DNA of 64,000 nucleotides from NCBI GenBank assembly GCA_014650475.1, contig BMVA01000003.1, positions 524,869-588,868 on the forward strand. Reading direction: 5' to 3'. The notes below the pieces were generated by a model, which made no database searches, was not told the DNA's origin, and was given only the letters and a program-made list of their open reading frames with translations. This DNA comes from Streptomyces albogriseolus. GTDB lineage: Bacteria > Actinomycetota > Actinomycetes > Streptomycetales > Streptomycetaceae. Of the stretch, positions 45,698 to 55,000 are shown one piece after another (positions within the stretch are counted from its first letter, which is position 1; each line of letters opens with the position of its first letter). The position numbers and the translations under genes are program-made.

Positions 45698-46558
45698 TCA
45701 GTGGCCGGTCCTGCGCGCGGCCGACGCGATCGTCGCGCGCGCCTCGCGTTCGGACAGGCCCGTGGCGCGGGCCGCGTCGACCAGGGGCTCCACCAGTTCG
45801 GGGCCGATGCCGTCCTCGTAGGCGCGGCAGGCCGCCCAGAACAGACGGGTGTTGCGCAGGCCCTCGTGCGCCGCGAGGACGAACTGGACGAGGCCCTGCC
45901 CGTGGTCACCGGCCGACGGGGGCGTCGGGTGGTGGGCGCGGGGCGGCGGCAGGAGCAGGCGCAGCAGGGCGGGAGGACAGGGCGCGGGCGCCAGGCCGGC
46001 GGTGCCGGGCGCGGCCCGGTACCTGCCGTGTTCCGTACGGGAGCCGGGGCCGACGAGGTAGCCGCCGGCGCCCCGGATGTCGACGGCGGGGGCGAGGCGG
46101 CCGGCGGAGTTGGGGACGACGACGTCGGGCGGGCCGCTCAGCCAGAGGTGGCGGCCGCCGCTCGGGGTGAGGACGACCACGGTGGGCGGGACGGTGAAGC
46201 CGTGCCGGGAGGCGAGGGCGCGCAGGGCGGCGCCGGGGTCGGTGCCGTTCTTGGTGTCGAGGTCCACGCCGATGAGGTGGTGCGGGGGCAGGCCGCAGGC
46301 GATGCCGTAGCCGGTCGCGCGGGGCGCGGCGGCGAACAGGGCGCGGATGCGCGCCGGGTCGGTGGTGGCGTCGTACACGCCGTGGCCGAAGCGGCCGCAC
46401 TCGCCGTGGCAGGGCGGACGGGACGGGTCGTCGCGGTGGGGGGAGCGCAGGGCCGGGAGCTTGGTGCGGGACAGCGGGATGACGGCCAGTCCGCGTTCGG
46501 CGGCTGACAGGGCGTGTGCGAGGGCCAGCGTCGTGGCCTGCCGGTCGGTGGTGGCCAT
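45698..46558 (-). CDS. Prim-Pol domain (bifunctional DNA primase/polymerase N-terminal) protein
   Basis: This 286-aa protein matches the Prim-Pol family: RGLAVIPLSRTKLPALRSPH, HGECGRFGHGVYDATTD, GYGIACGLPPHHLIGVDLDTKNGTDPGAAL (the Asp-x-Asp metal site in VDLD), then PSGGRHLWLS and DIRGAGGYLVGPGS. It has no helicase, so it is a stand-alone domain, probably from an ancient plasmid or element, used in repair or priming. ATG 46558 is chosen by the family N-terminus. The C-terminal third (about 210-286) is an extra helical part. Confidence 0.82.
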   Translation of the reverse strand: MATTDRQATTLALAHALSAAERGLAVIPLSRTKLPALRSPHRDDPSRPPCHGECGRFGHGVYDATTDPARIRALFAAAPRATGYGIACGLPPHHLIGVDLDTKNGTDPGAALRALASRHGFTVPPTVVVLTPSGGRHLWLSGPPDVVVPNSAGRLAPAVDIRGAGGYLVGPGSRTEHGRYRAAPGTAGLAPAPCPPALLRLLLPPPRAHHPTPPSAGDHGQGLVQFVLAAHEGLRNTRLFWAACRAYEDGIGPELVEPLVDAARATGLSEREARATIASAARRTGH

Positions 46559-46916
46559 GCGTCCATGTTCGTACACGCGTTCGAAGAAGGGAAGGGGGTG
46601 TGGGGTGGCGCCCCCAGGGCGCCGGGGGTCGGCCGGGTGGGCGCCGAAACGCTTCCTCCCTTGGGGCGCCGGGGCTGCCGCGACCCGGGAGCCCGTAAGC
46701 GCCGAATCAGGGTCGACTCGGGGTTTATCGGCGGCTTCTCACGCTTGCGTGCGAATCACGGCTTCCGAGGTGGTTCCGCGGCGTCCGCTGGGCAATCCTG
46801 ATCTTGCGACGTCGTGCACAGCGCCAGGGCGGGGGGCCAACTTCCCTGGTGAAAGCCGTAGTTCACGCATGGACGGCCTTGACCCGGTGCGTCCTTGGTT
46901 CTGGAGGGAACACAAC

Positions 46917-47207
46917 ATGGCAAGCATCCGTACCGCCCGTGTCATCGCCGCCGCCGCCGCGCTTCCGCTCGCGGCCGCGCTCTTCGCGGGGGTCGCGACG
47001 GCGGACAACGGCGTCGGCGCCCTCGGTACCGGAGTCGGCGGGGACAACTTCGGGACCTCCGCCACCACACAGCAGCAGGCCGTAGGGGCCGGCGCCGAGA
47101 ACGAGAGCAATACCGCCCAGGTCAACGGCTCCGCGTTCACGACCGTCAACCAGGGCGAGGACAACGTGGCCATCAGCTTCGCCCCCTTCTGGTGGCCGGC
47201 GCTCTGA
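46917..47207 (+). CDS. Small secreted Asn/Gly-rich protein
   Basis: This 96-aa protein has a signal peptide (about 1-29, VIAAAAALPLAAALFAGVATA) and a mature part of about 67 residues, rich in Gly, Asn, Thr and Gln, ending SFAPFWWPAL. The composition recalls aerial-surface proteins of Streptomyces, but chaplin and rodlin signatures are absent. GGAGGGAA precedes ATG 46917. The function is unknown. The 358-bp spacer before it (46559-46916) has no other gene and probably holds its promoter. Confidence 0.8.
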   Translation: MASIRTARVIAAAAALPLAAALFAGVATADNGVGALGTGVGGDNFGTSATTQQQAVGAGAENESNTAQVNGSAFTTVNQGEDNVAISFAPFWWPAL

Positions 47208-47469
47208 CCGCGTAGGCAGGGGGGAGCAGGGGGGAAGGGGGGACGCCGGACAGGGGGAGGAGGTCCGTGCGGCGGCGCTTCGGCGCCGCCGCGCCGGGCG
47301 CCGGTCCTCAAGGCGGCGCGCCGGACATCAGGGGCGACCCGCAGGATCCCTCATCCGCTCGTCCACCTCTGGGAGGTGAGGTGAGCCCCACCCCTACAAC
47401 CTGAGGGGGATCCGGCTTCGGGACCTGCGGGCGATCCGCCGGGCGGGCCCCGCTCCTAGCGTGGACGAC

Positions 47470-48030
47470 ATGACCACACCCGTCTGCACCAGCGCTTCGA
47501 ACGCCGCCGCCCCGGCGACGCAGACCCTCCCGTACGCGTCGTTCTCGTCGTACATGAGGGCCCGCCAGCCGGTGCTCCTGCGGACCGCCCGGTCGCTGAC
47601 CGGAAACCCCAGCGACGCGGAGGACCTGCTGCAGACCGCGCTCGCCAAGACGTACGTCGCCTGGGAGCGGATAGAGGACCACCGGGCGCTGGACGGCTAC
47701 GTCCGCCGGGCGCTGGTGAACACGCGCACCTCGCAGTGGCGCAAGCGCAAGGTCGACGAGTTCGCCTGCGACGAGCTGCCCGAGCCGGACCCGGTGCCGG
47801 TCCGCGACGACCCCGCCGAGCAGCAGGCCCTGCGGGACGCGATGTGGCGGGCGGTCATGCGGCTGCCGGCGCGCCAGCGGGCGATGGTCGTGCTGCGGTA
47901 CTACGAGGATCTCAGCGAGGCCCAGACGGCAGAGGTGCTCGGCGTCTCGGTCGGGACGGTGAAGTCGGCCGTGTCGCGGGCGCTCGGCAAGCTTCGGGAG
48001 GACGCCGAGCTGGGATTTGTCAGGAATTGA
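47470..48030 (+). CDS. SigE-family RNA polymerase sigma factor
   Basis: This 186-aa ECF-type sigma factor of the actinobacterial SigE subgroup has region 2 (about 25-100: LRTARSLTGNPSDAEDLLQTALAKTYVAW) and region 4 (about 125-180: LPARQRAMVVLRYYEDLSEAQTAEVLGVSVGTVKSAVSRALGKL). No anti-sigma gene is adjacent, unlike most ECF factors. I take ATG 47470; GTG 47461 is an in-frame alternative, and no ribosome site is seen, so the transcript may be leaderless. Targets are unknown. Confidence 0.87.
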   Translation: MTTPVCTSASNAAAPATQTLPYASFSSYMRARQPVLLRTARSLTGNPSDAEDLLQTALAKTYVAWERIEDHRALDGYVRRALVNTRTSQWRKRKVDEFACDELPEPDPVPVRDDPAEQQALRDAMWRAVMRLPARQRAMVVLRYYEDLSEAQTAEVLGVSVGTVKSAVSRALGKLREDAELGFVRN

Positions 48031-48100
48031 GGAGGAATGAGCGGAACCTGGCGGGACACGTCGTCCGCCCGAGCGTGATCGATCATCCGCTCCCCTAGTG

Positions 48101-48118
48101 ACATACCGCGCGGTATGT
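48101..48118. promoter_or_regulatory. TetR-type operator upstream of the acyl-CoA ligase
   Basis: ACATACCGCGCGGTATGT is a perfect 18-bp palindrome, 56 bp before the GTG start at 48175. The form fits operators of TetR-family regulators of fatty acid genes. No TetR gene is adjacent, so the regulator must act in trans. Confidence 0.72.
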
Positions 48119-48174
48119 GCGCAGAATCAGCGCAACCCGTACCGACGCCAGGCAATGTCGCCCAGGAGGACGCC

Positions 48175-49830
48175 GTGCTGAGCACCATGCAGGACGTACC
48201 GCTGCTGATCTCGAGGATCCTGACCCACGGGTCGACGATCCACGGCACTTCGCAGGTGATCACCTGGACCGGTGAGGGAGCCCCGCAGCGCCGTTCCTAC
48301 GCGGAGATCGGCTCCCGGGCCGCCCAGCTGGCGCACGCTCTGCGCGAGGACCTCGGCGTCAGCGGCGACGAGCGGGTCGCCACCCTGATGTGGAACAACG
48401 CCGAGCACGTCGAGGCGTACTTCGCGATCCCCTCCATGGGCGCCGTGCTCCACACCCTGAACCTCCGCCTGCCGGCCGAGCAGCTCGCGTGGATCGTCAA
48501 CCACGCCGCCGACCGCGTGGTCATCGTCAACGGCTCGCTGATCCCGCTGATCGCCCCGCTGCTGCCGCACCTCAAGACCGTCGAGCACGTCGTCGTCTCC
48601 GGCCCCGGCGACCGCTCCCCCCTGGCCGACACCCACGTCCAGGTGCACGAGTACGAGGAGCTGATCGCCGGACAGCCCGTCGCCTACGACTGGCCGGAGC
48701 TGGACGAGCGGTCCGCCGCCGCCATGTGCTACACCTCCGGCACCACCGGCGACCCCAAGGGCGTGGTCTACAGCCACCGCTCGATCTACCTGCACTCGAT
48801 GCAGGTGAACATGACCCAGTCCATGGGCCTGACCGACCAGGACACCTCCCTGGTCGTCGTCCCGCAGTTCCACGTGAACGCCTGGGGCCTGCCGCACGCC
48901 ACCTTCATGACCGGCGTCAACATGCTGATGCCGGACCGCTTCCTGCAGCCCGCCCCGCTCGCCGAGATGATCGAGGGCGAGAAGCCCACGCACGCCGCCG
49001 CCGTCCCCACCATCTGGCAGGGCCTGCTCGCCGAGCTCACCGCCCGCCCCCGGGACGTCTCGTCCCTCACCCAGGTCACCATCGGCGGCTCCGCCTGCCC
49101 GCCGTCGCTGATGGAGGCGTTCGACAAGCTGGGCATGCGGGTCTGTCACGCCTGGGGCATGACGGAGACCTCCCCGCTCGGCACCATCGCCCGCCCGCCG
49201 GCCCACGCCGTCGGCACCGACGAGGAGTTCGCCTACCGGCTGACCCAGGGCCGCTTCCCGGCCGGCGTCGAGGCCCGCCTCACCGGCCCCGGCGGGGAGC
49301 GCCTCCCCTGGGACGGCGAGTCCGCGGGCGAGCTGGAGGTGCGCGGCCCTTGGATCGCCGGCGCCTACTACAACGGCCCCGACGCCGAACCGCTGCGCCC
49401 GGCCGACAAGTTCAGCGAGGACGGCTGGCTCAAGACCGGCGACGTCGGCACCATCAGCGCCGACGGCTTCCTCACCCTGACCGACCGGGCCAAGGACGTC
49501 ATCAAGTCGGGCGGCGAGTGGATCTCCTCGGTGGAGCTGGAGAACGCGCTGATGGCGCACCCGGACGTGGCCGAGGCCGCCGTGGTCGCCGTCCCCGACG
49601 ACAAGTGGGGCGAGCGCCCGCTCGCCACGGTCGTCCTCAAGGAGGGCTCCACCGCCGACTTCACCACGCTGCGCGCCTTCCTCCAGGAGGAGGGGAAGAT
49701 CGCCAAGTGGCAGCTGCCCGAGCGCTGGACGGTGATCGAGGCGGTGCCGAAGACCAGCGTCGGCAAGTTCGACAAGAAGGTGCTGCGCCGCCAGTACGCC
49801 GAGGGCACGCTGGACGTCACGCAGATCTGA
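48175..49830 (+). CDS. Long-chain fatty acyl-CoA synthetase (ANL family)
   Basis: This 551-aa adenylate-forming enzyme activates fatty acids with ATP and CoA. The P-loop-like motif is YTSGTTGDPKG, A5 is WGMTETSP, the A7 Asp is in WLKTGDVG and the A10 Lys is in KTSVGKFDKK. GTG 48175 follows AGGAGG by five bases; the frame runs further upstream across the operator, so the later start is right. It probably provides acyl-CoA for beta-oxidation and is repressed through the palindrome. It is convergent to the giant PAS gene. Confidence 0.92.
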   Translation: MLSTMQDVPLLISRILTHGSTIHGTSQVITWTGEGAPQRRSYAEIGSRAAQLAHALREDLGVSGDERVATLMWNNAEHVEAYFAIPSMGAVLHTLNLRLPAEQLAWIVNHAADRVVIVNGSLIPLIAPLLPHLKTVEHVVVSGPGDRSPLADTHVQVHEYEELIAGQPVAYDWPELDERSAAAMCYTSGTTGDPKGVVYSHRSIYLHSMQVNMTQSMGLTDQDTSLVVVPQFHVNAWGLPHATFMTGVNMLMPDRFLQPAPLAEMIEGEKPTHAAAVPTIWQGLLAELTARPRDVSSLTQVTIGGSACPPSLMEAFDKLGMRVCHAWGMTETSPLGTIARPPAHAVGTDEEFAYRLTQGRFPAGVEARLTGPGGERLPWDGESAGELEVRGPWIAGAYYNGPDAEPLRPADKFSEDGWLKTGDVGTISADGFLTLTDRAKDVIKSGGEWISSVELENALMAHPDVAEAAVVAVPDDKWGERPLATVVLKEGSTADFTTLRAFLQEEGKIAKWQLPERWTVIEAVPKTSVGKFDKKVLRRQYAEGTLDVTQI

Positions 49831-49855
49831 CCGGGGCCCGGCCGGGACCCGGACG

Positions 49856-49900
49856 AACGCCGGGCGGTGGACGCGACTTCCGCGTCCACCGCCCGGCGTT
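49856..49900. terminator. 20-bp terminator hairpin between convergent genes
   Basis: A perfect 20-bp stem (49856-49875 with 49881-49900) with a 5-nt loop lies 25 nt after the ligase stop and 43 nt before the PAS gene stop. It is the most stable-looking hairpin I see in the window. Confidence 0.85.
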
Positions 49901-49942
49901 CCGCTTGTCTTCCGGAGCGCTCCGGCCCCGCGCGGAGGACCG

Positions 49943-52900
49943 TCAGTTGGTCCCGATCCGCGACAGCAGGTCGACGATCCGCTCCTGCACCTCCGGGCTG
50001 GTGGACCGCTCCGCGAGGAACAGCACCGTCTCCCCGGAGGCCAGCCGCGGCAGGTCCGCCGCGTCGACGGCGGCCGTGTAGACGACCAGCGGGGTGCGGG
50101 TGAGCTGCCCGTTGGCCCGCAGCCAGTCGACGATCCCGGCCTGCCCGGCCTGGCGGTGCACCTGCATCAGGTCCATCACCACCAGGTTCGGCCGGAACTG
50201 ACCCGCGAGCGTCACCGCGTCGGCGTCGCTCGCGGCCCGCGCGACCTGCATCCCGCGCCGTTCCAGCGTGCCGGTCAGGGCCAGCGCGATCTCCGCGTGC
50301 TGTTCGATCAGCAGTACGCGGGGCGGGTGCTGTTCGCTGTCGCGCGGCGCGAGCGCCTTCAGCAGCACGGCCGGGTCGGCGCCGTACGCGGCGTCGCGGG
50401 AGGCCTGGCCGAGTCCGGCCGTGACCAGCACCGGCACCTCCGCCGCGCCCGCCGCCTGACGCAGCGACTGCAGGGCGGTACGGGTGATCGGCCCGGTCAG
50501 CGGGTCGACGAACAGCGCCGCGGGGAAGGCCGCGATCTGCGCGTCGACCTCCTCACGGGAGTGCACGATCACCGGCCGGTAGCCGCGGTCGCTCAGCGCC
50601 TGCTGCGTCGACACGTCCGGCGCGGGCCACACCAGCAGCCGGCGCGGGTTGTCCAGCGGCTCCGGCGGCAGTTCGTCGTCCATCGGCTGCGGACGCGGCG
50701 GGTCCGCCACCTCCACGGCCCCGCCGGGACCGTCCAGCGGCTCGGGACCCTCGGCGGCGTCCGCGTCCGGCGCCCCTATCGCGTACGAGCGTCCGGCGGC
50801 CTCGGCGGCCGGCGCGAGCCGGGACTGTCCGGCCGGCGCCGGCGCCGCCTGCGCCGGGGGCTGGGCGAGGGCGGCGGCCGGGGTGCGGTCCTGCTGAGGC
50901 GCGGCAGCCTGGCCGGCGGGCGGCACGGACTCGGCCGGGTGCGGGCGGGCGCCCTGGGCGGCGCCGGGTGCCTGCCCGGCGGAGGTCTGGCCGTTCGCGG
51001 CGGTCTGCTCGCTGCGGGTGCCGAGCTTGCGACGGCGGCCGGAACCGCCCGGCTGGTGCGGGGGCGGCGTGGCCGACGCCGGCGGCTGCTGGACCTGGGC
51101 GGCCTGTCGGTTGAACGGCACGCCCTGCCCCAGCGTCCGCACGCTGATCGCACGCCCCTGCGTCGAGTTCGGGTCCAGGGGAGCGGCGGCCTCGGCGGGC
51201 AGCGGCTGGGCCGCTCGCCGGTCCGGCGCGGGCGTGCCCTCGGGCGGCAGCGGGGTGCCGCCCGACGGCGTGGGCTGCGGCGCGTTCGGCGCGGGCGCAC
51301 CGGGGACGGAGGTGTCACCGGCGGCGGGCCACTGCTGCGGGGCCGGGGTCCCGGCGGGCGGGGTGGCCGCCCCCGGCACGGGCTGGGCGGACCGCGGCGC
51401 ACCCTGTGCGGACGGTGCCTCGGCGGGCAGCGGCTGGGCCGGAGGAAGCGGGGCAGCGGCGGGCGCGCCCTGCGCGGGCGCCGTCCCCCACTGCTCGGGA
51501 GCGCCGGGCGCCTGCGCGGCATCGGCGGGCAGGGCGACCGCACGCCGACGGCGGCCGGTGGGCGCGCTGGTGGGGTGCGGCTGCGGCGGGGTGTGGTCCT
51601 CGGACTGGTCCACCGGCACGGCGTCGTGCTGCCCGGCATCGGCGCCCGGAACGCCCTGCGGGGCAGCAGCGGGGGCGGGCTGCGCGCCGGCCTGCGGGGC
51701 TTGAGCGGCGGCGTCGGCGGGCTGCGGGGCCTGCGGGTTCGGGTTCGGCGGCACGGGCTGTGACGCGTGCGCGTGGGGCCCGGCCGGCTGGAGCCCTGGC
51801 GCCGCGGCGGGTGCGTTGGGCGGCACGGGCTGCGGGTTCGGGCCGACGGGTTGGAGGTTGGGCCCGGGCGCCTGGTGCGCGGCCTGCTGGTTCGGCGAAA
51901 CCGGCTGCGGAGCCTGCGGGTTCGGACCCACCGGCTGGAGTCCTGGCGCGGCGGGCTGGGATGTGGGCCCTGCGGCGGGTGCGTTCGGGCCGGCGGGCTG
52001 GAGGTTGGGCCCGGGCACCTGGGCCGTGGCCTGCTGGTTCGGCGGAATCGGCTGCGCGTTCGGCCCGACCGGCTGCGGACCGGGCATGGCCGGCTGAGGC
52101 GCGCCCGCAGGCGCGGCGTTCGGTGGCACGGGCTGCGGGTTCGGGCCGACGGGCTGGAGGTTCGGCCCAGCCGCCTGCGGCGCGGCCTGCGGGGTCGGCT
52201 GCGCGTTCGGCCCGACCGGCTGAAGACCGGGCGTGGCCGGCTGAGGCGCGCCCGCAGGCGCGGCGTTCGGCCCGGCGGCCTGCGGGTTCGGGGGAACGGC
52301 CTGCGGCGCGACCGGCGCCGCCTGCCCGTTCGGAGGTACGGCCTGTCCGGCGGCGGGAACCACAGGCTGCGCGCCCGGAGCGGCGGGCTGCGGAGCCGGA
52401 CCGGCCGCCTGCCCGTTCGGCACGGCGCCCGGCGCCACCGGCGCGACCCCCTGAGCACCCGGGAGTTCCTGACCACTCGGCACCTGACCCGGCGCCACGG
52501 GAGTCTGCGCGACCGCCGGGGGCGCCTGTGCGGCGACCGGCTGCCCGGCGGCCTGCCCCGCGACCTCAGCCGCCTGTGCCGTCCGCCCCGCCTGCTCGCC
52601 CTGGTCCGCCTCGGCAGGCGGCAGCGCGAACACCGTGCGCGGCGCCGCCTCCTGCGCCGCCGCCCGCTCGTTCGCGGCGGCCAGCGCACGCCGGCGCCGT
52701 CCCGTCGGCTGCTGCTGGTCGGACCCCGCGCTCTGGGCGGGCACGTGCACGGCGAGCGCGCCGGGAGCGCCGTTCGCCTCGCCGGCCGCGGGCAGCGCCG
52801 GCGCGAGCGCCTGCTGCTCACCGGCCGCGCGCCGGGCCCGGCGTCCTGAGGGCGCGGGCACACCCTGCGGCGGTACGGTCCCGCCCAGCCCGGTGTTGGA

Positions 52901-55000
52901 GGCCGCGGCGCCCGCCGCGTGCTCGGCCGCGGTGACGACGGCGCCCTCGGACACCCCCGCACCCGCCGCAGCACCGGCGAGTTCGACCTCGGCGCCCGCC
53001 GCGACCGCCGCGTCCTCGGCAGGGCGGCCACGTCGCCGTCCGGTCCCGCCGGACATGGCCGCGCCCTCACCGGACGCCTGGGCCGGAAGCTGTGCCTGCG
53101 GCTGCGGCTGCGGGTGTGCCAGCGCGGGCTCGGCCGAAGCCGCCCGCCGCCTGCGCCGCCCGGTGGGCTGCGGCGCCTCGGCCGGAGCCGCAGCCGGAGC
53201 CTCACCGTCGCCCGGTACGTCGCTCTCCAGGAACGCGTCGACGGACGCACGCCGCGCCCGGCGCCGTCCGCCGCTCGGGGCGGGTTCGGCGGGAGCGGCG
53301 GCCTCCTCGGGCTGTGCCGCCTGCTGCGGTACGGATCCCGCCCCGCCGCCTATCGGCACCTCGAGGACGAACGCGCTGCCGCTCATCCCGGGCACCTCGT
53401 GCGTCTGGAGCACCCCGCCGTGCGCGCGGACGATCCCGCGCACGACCGGCTCGTGCACCGGGTCGCCGCCGCCGTACGGGCCGCGCACCTCGATGCGGAC
53501 GACCTCGCCGCGCTGGGCCGCCGCGACGACGACCGTGTTGTCCAGGTAACCGCCCGCCGACAGGGGCGTGTTGCCGGTCGCGTCGACGCCCGCCACGTCC
53601 GCGACCAGATGGGCGAGGGCGGTCGCGAGCAGCCGCGCGTCCACCTCGGCCTCGATGGGCGGCGCGTGCACCGCGAACTGCACCCGGCCGGGGCCGATCA
53701 GCTCCACGGCCCCGTCGACGCCGGCCGCGACGACCGCGTCGAGCATCACGTTCGTACGGGAGATCTGCTCGGTGCCCGCGTCGAGCCGCTGGTAGCCGAG
53801 GACGTTGTCGATGAGGGTGGTGATGCGGGAGTAGCCGGCCGACAGATGGTGGAGCACCTGGTTGGCCTCGGGCCACAGCTGGCCCGCGTCGTCGGCGGCC
53901 AGCGCGGACAGTTCGCGGCGCAGCTCGTCGAGCGGGCCGCGCAGGGAGCGGCCGAGGAGGGTGAGCAGCTGCTCGTGCCGGGCGGCGAGGGCCTCGTAGC
54001 GGTCCTTCTCGCGCTCGCCGAGGGCCGCGTACCGCTCCTCGTACGCGGCGAGTTCCTCCGCGTGCTTCTCGCGGAGCTCCTCCACCTCGGTGACATGGCT
54101 CTGGCGCAGGGCGGTCAGCTCGGAGCCGTGCTCCTCGGCGAGCCGCTCCAGCTCCTCGGCGTGCTCCCGCTCGGCGGCCTCCTTCTCCTTGACCAGCGCG
54201 TCGTAGGGGCGGCGGTCGAGGAACGTCATGACCGCGCCGACCAGCTGGTCGCCGTCGCGCACCGGGGCGGTGGTGAGGTCGACCGGCAGCTTGTCGCCGT
54301 TCTTGGCGTAGAGGACCTGGCCGCGCACGCGGTGCTTGCGCCCGGAACGCAGCGTGTCGGCGAGCGGGGACTCGGAGTAGGGGAAGGGGGAGCCGTCGGC
54401 GCGCGAGTGCAGCACCAGGGTGTGCAGCTCGCGGCCGCCGAGCTCGCCGGCCCGGTAGCCGAGGATCTGGGCGGCGGCCGGGTTGACCAGGACGATCCGC
54501 CCGTCGGTGTCGGTGCCGACGACGCCCTCGGACGCGGCCCGCAGGATCATCTCCGTCTGCCGCTGCGACCGGGCGAGCTCGGCCTCGGTGTCGACGGTGC
54601 CGGAGAGGTCCCGGACGACGAGCATCAGCAGCTCGTCGCCGGTGTAGCCGTAACTGTCGTAGGTGTGCTGCGTGTTCTCGAGGTTGGCGCTGGTGACCTC
54701 GACGGGGAACTCGGTGCCGTCGGTACGCCGGGCGGTCATCCGGGTCGGCTTGGTGCGTGCGCGGGGGTCGATGTGGTCGGGCCGCCGCATGGAGCCGGGG
54801 ATGAGCTTGCTGTCGAACTCCGGCAGCAGGTCCAGCAGCCCGCGCCCCACCAGGGCGGTGCCGGGCGCCTCGAAGGCCTCGAGGGCGATGGTGTTGGCGT
54901 TGACGACGGTCCCGTTGGCGTTGACCAGCACCAGGGCGTCGGGAAGCGCGTCCAGTATGGCTGCGAGGCGAGCAGCGCCTCGGGATGGCCTGCTGCTCAC
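49943..55000 (-). CDS. Giant PAS sensor with histidine-kinase-like core, Pro-rich linker and receiver-like domains
   Basis: This 1685-aa soluble protein has two PAS domains (about 10-125 and 130-255), a Glu-rich coiled coil (265-345), a histidine-kinase-like core and an ATPase-like domain (about 430-545). The phospho-His site is missing: LLGRSLRGPLDELR stands where a SHELRTPL-like motif is expected, and the N box reads ALAHLVADVAG without the usual Asn. A linker of about 880 residues, rich in Pro, Ala, Gln and Asn, has PNxQPxGPN-like repeats and seven basic GRRRR-type motifs. Two receiver-like domains (about 1450-1685) end the protein. GTG 55000 follows GGGAGGAAG. A hybrid scaffold or pseudokinase is likely. 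Confidence 0.85.
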   Translation of the reverse strand: MSSRPSRGAARLAAILDALPDALVLVNANGTVVNANTIALEAFEAPGTALVGRGLLDLLPEFDSKLIPGSMRRPDHIDPRARTKPTRMTARRTDGTEFPVEVTSANLENTQHTYDSYGYTGDELLMLVVRDLSGTVDTEAELARSQRQTEMILRAASEGVVGTDTDGRIVLVNPAAAQILGYRAGELGGRELHTLVLHSRADGSPFPYSESPLADTLRSGRKHRVRGQVLYAKNGDKLPVDLTTAPVRDGDQLVGAVMTFLDRRPYDALVKEKEAAEREHAEELERLAEEHGSELTALRQSHVTEVEELREKHAEELAAYEERYAALGEREKDRYEALAARHEQLLTLLGRSLRGPLDELRRELSALAADDAGQLWPEANQVLHHLSAGYSRITTLIDNVLGYQRLDAGTEQISRTNVMLDAVVAAGVDGAVELIGPGRVQFAVHAPPIEAEVDARLLATALAHLVADVAGVDATGNTPLSAGGYLDNTVVVAAAQRGEVVRIEVRGPYGGGDPVHEPVVRGIVRAHGGVLQTHEVPGMSGSAFVLEVPIGGGAGSVPQQAAQPEEAAAPAEPAPSGGRRRARRASVDAFLESDVPGDGEAPAAAPAEAPQPTGRRRRRAASAEPALAHPQPQPQAQLPAQASGEGAAMSGGTGRRRGRPAEDAAVAAGAEVELAGAAAGAGVSEGAVVTAAEHAAGAAASNTGLGGTVPPQGVPAPSGRRARRAAGEQQALAPALPAAGEANGAPGALAVHVPAQSAGSDQQQPTGRRRRALAAANERAAAQEAAPRTVFALPPAEADQGEQAGRTAQAAEVAGQAAGQPVAAQAPPAVAQTPVAPGQVPSGQELPGAQGVAPVAPGAVPNGQAAGPAPQPAAPGAQPVVPAAGQAVPPNGQAAPVAPQAVPPNPQAAGPNAAPAGAPQPATPGLQPVGPNAQPTPQAAPQAAGPNLQPVGPNPQPVPPNAAPAGAPQPAMPGPQPVGPNAQPIPPNQQATAQVPGPNLQPAGPNAPAAGPTSQPAAPGLQPVGPNPQAPQPVSPNQQAAHQAPGPNLQPVGPNPQPVPPNAPAAAPGLQPAGPHAHASQPVPPNPNPQAPQPADAAAQAPQAGAQPAPAAAPQGVPGADAGQHDAVPVDQSEDHTPPQPHPTSAPTGRRRRAVALPADAAQAPGAPEQWGTAPAQGAPAAAPLPPAQPLPAEAPSAQGAPRSAQPVPGAATPPAGTPAPQQWPAAGDTSVPGAPAPNAPQPTPSGGTPLPPEGTPAPDRRAAQPLPAEAAAPLDPNSTQGRAISVRTLGQGVPFNRQAAQVQQPPASATPPPHQPGGSGRRRKLGTRSEQTAANGQTSAGQAPGAAQGARPHPAESVPPAGQAAAPQQDRTPAAALAQPPAQAAPAPAGQSRLAPAAEAAGRSYAIGAPDADAAEGPEPLDGPGGAVEVADPPRPQPMDDELPPEPLDNPRRLLVWPAPDVSTQQALSDRGYRPVIVHSREEVDAQIAAFPAALFVDPLTGPITRTALQSLRQAAGAAEVPVLVTAGLGQASRDAAYGADPAVLLKALAPRDSEQHPPRVLLIEQHAEIALALTGTLERRGMQVARAASDADAVTLAGQFRPNLVVMDLMQVHRQAGQAGIVDWLRANGQLTRTPLVVYTAAVDAADLPRLASGETVLFLAERSTSPEVQERIVDLLSRIGTN

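Noticed and set aside
48867-48879. Possible fifth parS (GTTCCACGTGAAC)
   Set aside because: It differs from the consensus at two positions and encodes QFHVN, which is conserved in acyl-CoA ligases.
51700-52330. CRISPR-like repeats
   Set aside because: The repeats are codon-phased, variable and encode Pro/Gln-rich protein; there are no unique spacers or cas genes.
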